64,000 nucleotides of DNA from NCBI RefSeq assembly GCF_014650595.1, contig NZ_BMVG01000003.1, forward strand, positions 124,001 to 188,000, given 5' to 3'. Each line of letters starts with the position of its first letter. Positions within the stretch are counted from its first letter, which is position 1. The stretch is from Streptomyces alanosinicus. Lineage in GTDB: Bacteria; Actinomycetota; Actinomycetes; Streptomycetales; Streptomycetaceae. The notes under the pieces are model-generated. The model had not been told where the DNA came from and did not search any database. It saw only the letters and a list, made by a program, of their open reading frames with translations. The translations under genes and the position numbers were made by a program. Shown in pieces: positions 59,324 to 64,000 of the stretch.

Positions 59324-60238
59324 ATGAGCAACCTCGCAGATTCTTCCCGCGCGACCCGCCCGGCGATTGCGTGGATCGGCCTCGGCATCATGGGCTCCCC
59401 CATGTCCGAGAACCTGATCAAGGCGGGTTACAGCGTCACCGGCTTCACCCTGGAGCAGGACAAGCTGGACCGCCTGGCCGCCGCCGGCGGCACCGCGGCC
59501 CCCTCGATCGCCGAGGCCGTGCGCGACGCCGACGTGATCATCACCATGGTGCCCGCGTCCCCGCACGTCGAGGCCATCTCCTACGGCCCCGAGGGCATCC
59601 TGGAGAACGCCCGGCAGGGCGCCCTGCTGATCGACATGTCCTCGATCACCCCGCAGACCTCGATCGACCTGGCGAAGGCCGCCAAGGACAAGGGCATCCG
59701 GGTGCTCGACGCCCCGGTGTCCGGCGGTGAGGCCGGCGCCGTGGAGGCCGTGCTGTCGATCATGGTCGGCGGCGAGCAGGCCGACTTCGACATCGCCAAG
59801 CCGATCTTCGACGCCCTCGGCAAGACCATCGTGCTGTGCGGTCCGCACGGCTCCGGCCAGACCGTGAAGGCGGCCAACCAGCTGATCGTCGCCGTGAACA
59901 TCCAGGCGTGCGCCGAGGCCGTGGTCTTCCTGGAGAAGTCGGGCGTGGACCTCGCGGCCGCGCTGGACGTCCTCAACGGCGGCCTCGCGGGCTCGACCGT
60001 GCTGACGCGCAAGAAGGACAACTTCCTCAGCCGCGACTTCAAGCCGGGCTTCCGCATCGACCTGCACCACAAGGACATGGGCATCGTGACCGACGCCGCC
60101 CGCAACGTCGGTGCCGCGCTGCCGGTCGGCGCCGTGGTCGCACAGCTGGTCGCCTCGCTGCGCGCCCAGGGCGACGGCGGCCTGGACCACTCGGCCCTGC
60201 TGCGGGCCGTGGAGCGCCTCTCCGGCGCCCAGGTCTGA
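59324..60238 (+). CDS. glxR: 2-hydroxy-3-oxopropionate (tartronate semialdehyde) reductase
   Basis: A 304-residue beta-hydroxyacid dehydrogenase that reduces tartronate semialdehyde to D-glycerate. The cofactor motif [11 protein letters not shown] is at residues 17-27, the substrate segment [20 protein letters not shown] near 127-146, and the catalytic Lys is in [12 protein letters not shown] (about residue 184). [15 protein letters not shown] and the closing [13 protein letters not shown] fit GarR/GlxR. It is co-directional with hyi (42-bp gap). Glycerate kinase would complete the glyoxylate-to-glycerate route and is not seen here. Confidence 0.93.
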   Translation: MSNLADSSRATRPAIAWIGLGIMGSPMSENLIKAGYSVTGFTLEQDKLDRLAAAGGTAAPSIAEAVRDADVIITMVPASPHVEAISYGPEGILENARQGALLIDMSSITPQTSIDLAKAAKDKGIRVLDAPVSGGEAGAVEAVLSIMVGGEQADFDIAKPIFDALGKTIVLCGPHGSGQTVKAANQLIVAVNIQACAEAVVFLEKSGVDLAAALDVLNGGLAGSTVLTRKKDNFLSRDFKPGFRIDLHHKDMGIVTDAARNVGAALPVGAVVAQLVASLRAQGDGGLDHSALLRAVERLSGAQV

Positions 60239-60326
60239 CCCACAGAGCTTCCGGGCGGCGTCGCCGCTGACACCTGTCCTGTCGCGCCCAGGCGCCGGCG
60301 CCGCCCGGAATCACCTTCAGATCCAC

Positions 60327-60343
60327 TTCAACAAACTGTTGAC
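60327..60343. promoter_or_regulatory. TTCAAC-type palindrome upstream of catalase
   Basis: TTCAACAAACTGTTGAC is one base short of a perfect 6-5-6 palindrome and lies 92 bp upstream of the catalase start. It is the best match to the site before allantoinase. Confidence 0.62.
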
Positions 60344-60356
60344 GTTCGGATTGCCC

Positions 60357-60398
60357 ACTTCTAGGCTCCACAAGACTTCTAGGCTCCACAAAGCGGAA
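60357..60398. promoter_or_regulatory. Tandem 18-bp repeat carrying a TTCC(A/G)CAA-type motif upstream of catalase
   Basis: ACTTCTAGGCTCCACAA plus one base occurs twice back to back (60357-60374 and 60375-60392). Only the second copy continues into CGGAA, making CTCCACAAAGCGGAA (60384-60398), a close copy of the candidate AllR site. Confidence 0.6.
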
Positions 60399-60434
60399 GA
60401 AGATTTCCGCTGCCATCCGCACGGAAGGTCCACG

Positions 60435-61892
60435 ATGTCGAAGCGCGTGCTCACGACAGAGGCCGGCGCCCCGATCGCCGACAACCAGAACTCCGCATCC
60501 GCCGGCGTCGGCGGCCCGCTCCTGCTCCAGGACCAGCAGCTCCTGGAGAAGCTCGCGCGCTTCAATCGCGAGCGGATCCCGGAGCGCGTGGTGCACGCCC
60601 GTGGCTCCGGCGCGTACGGCCACTTCGAGGTGACCGACGACGTCACCGGCTTCACCCACGCCGACTTCCTGAGCGAGATCGGCAAGCGCACCGAGGTCTT
60701 CCTGCGCTTCTCCACGGTCGCCGACTCCCTCGGCGGCGCGGACGCGGTCCGTGACCCGCGGGGCTTCGCGCTGAAGTTCTACACCGAGGAGGGCAACTAC
60801 GACCTCGTCGGCAACAACACCCCGGTGTTCTTCATCAAGGACCCGATCAAGTTCCCCGACTTCATCCACTCGCAGAAGCGGGACCCGTTCACCGGCAAGC
60901 AGGAGCCGGACAACGTCTGGGACTTCTGGGCGCACGCCCCCGAGGCCACGCACCAGGTGACCTGGCTGATGGGTGACCGCGGTATCCCGGCGTCGTACCG
61001 GCACATGAACGGCTACGGCTCGCACACCTACCAGTGGACGAACGCCGAGGGCGAGGCCTTCTTCGTCAAGTACCACTTCAAGACGAACCAGGGCATCCGC
61101 TGCCTGTCCGCCGAGCAGGGCGCCGAGCTGGCCGGCAAGGACGCCAACTCGCACCAGACCGACCTGCTGCAGGCCATCGAGCGCGGAGTGCACCCGTCCT
61201 GGACGCTGTACGTCCAGATCATGCCGGCGGCCGAGGCGGCGGACTACCGCTTCAACCCGTTCGACCTGACCAAGGTCTGGCCGCACCAGGACTACCCGCT
61301 GCAGCGGGTGGGCCGGCTGGTCCTCGACCGCAACCCGGACAACGTCTTCGCCGAGGTCGAGCAGGCCGCGTTCTCCCCGAACAACTTCGTTCCGGGCATC
61401 GGCCCCTCCCCCGACAAGATGCTCCAGGGCCGGCTGTTCGCCTACGCGGACGCCCACCGCTACCGCCTGGGCGTCAACCACACCCTGCTCGCCGTGAACG
61501 CCCCCAAGGCGACCACCGCGCAGAACTACGGCCGCGACGGCTTCATGGCGGTCAACGGCCAGGGCCGCGGCGCCAAGAACTACGAGCCGAACTCCTACGA
61601 CGGCCCGGCGGAGACCGGCCGCCCGCTGTCCGCCCCGCTGGCGGTGTCGGGCTACACGGGCAACCACTCCGCCCCGCTGCACACCAAGGACGACGACTTC
61701 TTCCAGGCGGGCGAGCTGTACCGCCTGATGTCGGAGGAGGAGAAGTCCCGCCTCGTCGCGAACATCGCCGGCGGCCTCTCGCAGGTCTCCCGCGACGACG
61801 TGATCGAGAAGAACCTGGCCCACTTCCACGCCGCCGACCCCGAGTACGGCAAGCGCGTGGAGGAGGCGGTCCGCGCCCTGCGCGAGGACTGA
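60435..61892 (+). CDS. katA: Monofunctional haem catalase
   Basis: A 485-residue clade-3-size catalase that breaks down H2O2. [20 protein letters not shown] has the catalytic His54, [20 protein letters not shown] carries the distal Asn (about 127), and [17 protein letters not shown] supplies the proximal Tyr haem ligand (about 337). The start at 60435 follows GGAAGG; the longer open frame upstream is non-coding. It follows tartronate semialdehyde reductase by 196 bp and has both purine-regulon-type motifs in its promoter, so it probably disposes of peroxide from uricase. No separate OxyR or Fur-type regulator gene is next to it. Confidence 0.94.
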   Translation: MSKRVLTTEAGAPIADNQNSASAGVGGPLLLQDQQLLEKLARFNRERIPERVVHARGSGAYGHFEVTDDVTGFTHADFLSEIGKRTEVFLRFSTVADSLGGADAVRDPRGFALKFYTEEGNYDLVGNNTPVFFIKDPIKFPDFIHSQKRDPFTGKQEPDNVWDFWAHAPEATHQVTWLMGDRGIPASYRHMNGYGSHTYQWTNAEGEAFFVKYHFKTNQGIRCLSAEQGAELAGKDANSHQTDLLQAIERGVHPSWTLYVQIMPAAEAADYRFNPFDLTKVWPHQDYPLQRVGRLVLDRNPDNVFAEVEQAAFSPNNFVPGIGPSPDKMLQGRLFAYADAHRYRLGVNHTLLAVNAPKATTAQNYGRDGFMAVNGQGRGAKNYEPNSYDGPAETGRPLSAPLAVSGYTGNHSAPLHTKDDDFFQAGELYRLMSEEEKSRLVANIAGGLSQVSRDDVIEKNLAHFHAADPEYGKRVEEAVRALRED

Positions 61893-62393
61893 GACAGGTA
61901 ACCCGCAAGCAGCGTACGGAATCTGACAGGAGGTCAGGATTCCGTACGCGGCCCGCGCGACATGCCGTACGGCCCGGATGAGGGGTGGTCTACGGCGGTG
62001 GGCGCGGGCAGGGCGAGGACCGCGGCGGCATGCGAGCCAGTGCGGTGGTGAAGGACCGAGGCCCCTTCTCGACCTGAGGGAAGGGGCTCCCGGTTCCGTC
62101 GCATCCGCCGCGGTCCCACCCAGTCCCCCGCAACGGGGGCCACACACTCCGTCCGGCGGCGCGAACGACCTGTCGCGCCCAGCCTCGTGCCGTCGGACGG
62201 CCATCACCCGAGAACGCTCCCTGCGCCGGCTCGACACCGCCGGCGAGGGAGCGTTCGGCGTTGCCGGGCGGTCCGGGTCCCGATGCCGCACTCCTCCCGG
62301 GTGCTCGTGCGGTGCATGTGACGGAGAACGGTGCGCTACACCACTGACAGTCACCGGCGTGCGCTTCGTCGCCCCGCGACGCACGCTGAAGGC
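61893..62393. other. 501-bp region with two strong hairpins and no clear gene
   Basis: After catalase, a stem with 12 plus 4 pairs and one bulge (61912-61949) is a likely terminator. A second, 45-bp hairpin (62212-62256) pairs GAACGCTCCC and GCCGGC with their complements across an eight-base loop. Open frames here have no ribosome site or domain signs. Confidence 0.55.
61912..61949 (+). terminator. Catalase terminator
   Basis: GCGTACGGAATC-TGAC (61912-61927) pairs with GTCAGGATTCCGTACGC (61933-61949), leaving a single bulge and a five-base loop, 20 bp after the catalase stop. Confidence 0.75.
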
Positions 62394-62627
62394 ATGGGCA
62401 ATCCGACGCACTTCCCGCACATCGTGGTCCACTCCCCCGCCCTGGACGGCTCCCGGCGGGTCACCGAGGGGGACGTGACCCTGGGGATCGCCTCGCATCT
62501 GGACGACGTCGTGGAGATCCTGCGGCTGGCCGATCTGGACCGCATCGAGGTGGAGGAGAGCGATCTCATCGAGTGGCAGGGCGGCGGCCCCGACGACTGG
62601 CCGGGACTGTCGGAGCACGAGCTCTAG
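62394..62627 (+). CDS. Small acidic conserved hypothetical protein
   Basis: A 77-residue acidic protein with no recognised domain. MGNPTHFPHIVVHSPALDGS is followed by DVTLGIASHLDDVVEILRLA and EVEESDLIEWQGGGPDDWPG. The regular strand/helix pattern and the neighbours' codon style suggest a real gene. GAAGG lies three bases before ATG, rather close, so the start is not certain. Its TAG stop falls inside the left arm of a 44-bp inverted-end element (62624-62667). It stands alone. Function is unknown. Confidence 0.55.
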   Translation: MGNPTHFPHIVVHSPALDGSRRVTEGDVTLGIASHLDDVVEILRLADLDRIEVEESDLIEWQGGGPDDWPGLSEHEL

Positions 62628-62667
62628 GGCGTCGGGCGGCAGGCGGGACTTTCGCAACATGCCCTAG
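62624..62667. repeat. 44-bp element with inverted CTAGGGC ends
   Basis: CTAGGGCGT (62624-62632) and ACATGCCCTAG (62657-62667) bracket a 24-bp core. The right part, read in reverse (CTAGGGCATGTTGCGA), resembles CCTAGGGCGTGTTGCGACA at 1282-1300, between the P450 start and the response regulator. It looks like a small mobile-element-like repeat or an end of one. Confidence 0.45.
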
Positions 62668-62755
62668 CGGGTGGGCGGGCGAAGCGTCGCGGTTCACCCG
62701 GTATCGATTGCTAGTCTCGTCCCTCTATCGATCTTGATCGCAGGGGGAGCAGACT

Positions 62756-63535
62756 GTGCGCAGTGCCGCCGTGACGCCCGGGGGCGATCAGATCCGGTGG
62801 GTTGAGCTACCGGGGCAGGAGCCGCCGCGTGTCTATGTGCATGGGTTGGGTTCTACGTCGCCTGCCTACTTCACGGAGGTCGCGGTTCATCCTCTGCTGG
62901 CCGGCCGCCGTTCCCTGTTGATCGACCTGTTGGGTCATGGCATCAGCGACCGGCCGACGGACTTCGACTACACGCCGGAGTCACATGCCGATGCGCTTGC
63001 TGCGGCCTTGACCTCGGCGGGTGTCACGGGCGCCGAGCTGATCGCGCACAGCATGGGCGGCTCCGTGGCCATCGTCCTGGCCGCCCGCCACCGCCACCTG
63101 GTCTCCCGGCTGGTCCTGGTCCACGCCAATCTCGACCCGATCCCGCCCACGCCCGGCGCGACAGGCAGCAGAGGCATCGCCGCCTACTCCGAGGAGGAGT
63201 TCCTGGCGGGCGGCTGGGAAGAGGTCCGCGACCGGGCCGGTGCTCACTGGTGGTCCACGATGCGCCTGGCCGGCCGGGAAGCCCTGCATCGCAGCGCGGT
63301 CCACCTCGCCCGCGGCACCGTCCCCACCATGCGTGAGCTGTTGCTGGACTTGAGGATTCCCCGCACCTACCTGCTGCCCCAGGCCGACGGCCCGCTCCCG
63401 GGCGCCGATGCCCTCACCGAAGCCGGGGTGTCCGTCGTGGCGATCCCGGATTGCGGACACAACATCATGCTGGACAACCCGGAAGCCTTCGTGAGAGCCA
63501 CCGTGGCGGCGCTCACGGACCGAGACCGGGATTGA
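62756..63535 (+). CDS. Alpha/beta-hydrolase
   Basis: A 259-residue alpha/beta-hydrolase. The oxyanion-side motif YVHGLGSTSP is at about residues 27-36, the nucleophile elbow AHSMGGS holds Ser at about 99, the acidic residue is likely Asp in QADGPLPGADALTE, and the catalytic His is in PDCGHNIMLDNPE near 240. The cap region (EEFLAGGWEEVRDRAGAHWW) is short. Enzymes of this kind are esterases, lactonases or haloperoxidase-like hydrolases; no neighbour hints at a substrate. The GTG at 62756 follows AGGGGGAGCA. Confidence 0.88.
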   Translation: MRSAAVTPGGDQIRWVELPGQEPPRVYVHGLGSTSPAYFTEVAVHPLLAGRRSLLIDLLGHGISDRPTDFDYTPESHADALAAALTSAGVTGAELIAHSMGGSVAIVLAARHRHLVSRLVLVHANLDPIPPTPGATGSRGIAAYSEEEFLAGGWEEVRDRAGAHWWSTMRLAGREALHRSAVHLARGTVPTMRELLLDLRIPRTYLLPQADGPLPGADALTEAGVSVVAIPDCGHNIMLDNPEAFVRATVAALTDRDRD

Positions 63536-63657
63536 GCAGGCCGCGCGCCGCGAACACTGCTCGGCGTCCCGCAAGCCATCCAGATCGCGGAGTTGAGCAG
63601 GGTACGCAAGACTGGTCGAAGGGCATCCTGACCGGCGCGGAGACAAGGAAAAAGACC

Positions 63658-64000
63658 ATGTCTTTCGAACGTCAAGGAACTCTCGGGCATTCATTGCGAC
63701 TATCAGTCGTCAGCGTCCTGATCAGCGCAGGAATAGCGGGCCTCACCCCATCTCCCGCCCAGGCGATAACCGGCGGCAACGCGGTCACCGACAATTCCTT
63801 CGACTTCGTGGCCAAGGTCTCCTATGTCGGAGGAACCTTTTGCACCGGAACCCTCATCAGAACCAACTGGGTGCTCACCGCAGCGCATTGTGTGGGCGGT
63901 GTCACCGATCCCGGCGACATGACCGTGCGTGTCGGCACTGATCTCAAGGACACCGGCGGGCAGGTGAGGAAGGCCATCGCGCTCTACTCCTATCCCGGAT
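63658..64000 (+). CDS. Secreted trypsin-like serine protease, cut by the right edge
   Basis: The first 114 codons of an S1 protease. The signal peptide runs from residue 1 to about 36 (LSVVSVLISAGIAGLTPSPA). The mature part begins ITGGNAVTDNSFDFVAKVSY, the activation-site form of IVGG. TFCTGTLIRTNWVLTAAHCV contains the catalytic His and its disulfide. The Asp and Ser blocks lie beyond the window. ATG at 63658 follows ACAAGGAAAAAGACC. It resembles the Streptomyces trypsin class. Partial at the 3' end. Confidence 0.87.
   Translation, partial: MSFERQGTLGHSLRLSVVSVLISAGIAGLTPSPAQAITGGNAVTDNSFDFVAKVSYVGGTFCTGTLIRTNWVLTAAHCVGGVTDPGDMTVRVGTDLKDTGGQVRKAIALYSYPG

Noticed and set aside
60039..62660. 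Minus-strand frame of 873 codons opposite catalase
   Set aside because: Shadow of the catalase gene, whose motifs are unmistakable.

Overview
The window is high-GC actinobacterial DNA, almost certainly from a Streptomyces chromosome. The signs are very strong third-position GC, a gamma-butyrolactone (AfsA/receptor) signalling set, a SARP regulator, a PucR-type regulator, a secreted RNase Sa-type ribonuclease, Tat-exported oxidases and TMEM175-type channels. No rRNA, tRNA or CRISPR array was seen. Function calls rest on reading protein motifs by eye, not on database searches.

Region 1 (84-5490) holds a cytochrome P450, a NarL-type two-component pair, and an FAD aromatic hydroxylase divergent from a small ArsR-like regulator. 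Region 2 (5503-19484) is the core of a specialised-metabolite cluster. A leftward operon encodes an atypical ANL adenylating enzyme (LuxE/EphF-GriD type), a LuxC/GriC-type acyl reductase, an aldo/keto reductase, a cupin and a Tat-exported bicovalent flavin oxidase. A rightward operon encodes a class II DAHP synthase (PhzC), an EntA/DhbA-like SDR, PhzD, PhzE, a small YdhR-like protein, a second EPSP synthase and a salicylate-hydroxylase-like monooxygenase. PhzF, PhzA/B and PhzG are absent, so the set should stop at 2,3-dihydro-3-hydroxyanthranilate and let the SDR aromatise it to 3-hydroxyanthranilate. The reductase pair could then turn a carboxylate into an aldehyde, as GriC/GriD do in grixazone biosynthesis. 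I do not recognise this combination as a described cluster.

Region 3 (19706-27938) is the control block: a degenerate IS701-transposase-like protein, a GAF/PucR regulator, a decayed shikimate dehydrogenase gene, a SARP, a receptor-like TetR protein, an SDR, a gamma-butyrolactone receptor and an AfsA-type synthase.

Region 4 (28059-64000) looks like ordinary chromosome. Its main theme is purine/allantoin catabolism in two blocks. The first (30690-37230) has allantoicase, allantoinase, the IclR regulator AllR, a MocA-like nucleotidyltransferase and malate synthase. The second (52240-61949) has an NCS2 permease, a guanine/8-oxoguanine deaminase, uricase, HIU hydrolase, OHCU decarboxylase, hydroxypyruvate isomerase, tartronate semialdehyde reductase and catalase. 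Two palindromic motifs recur in front of these genes and suggest one regulon. Between the blocks lie a divergent pair of IucA/IucC siderophore synthetases, a vWA protein pair, an HxlR regulator with an aminotransferase, a secreted protease, a serine hydrolase and small housekeeping proteins. The right edge cuts a secreted trypsin-like protease.
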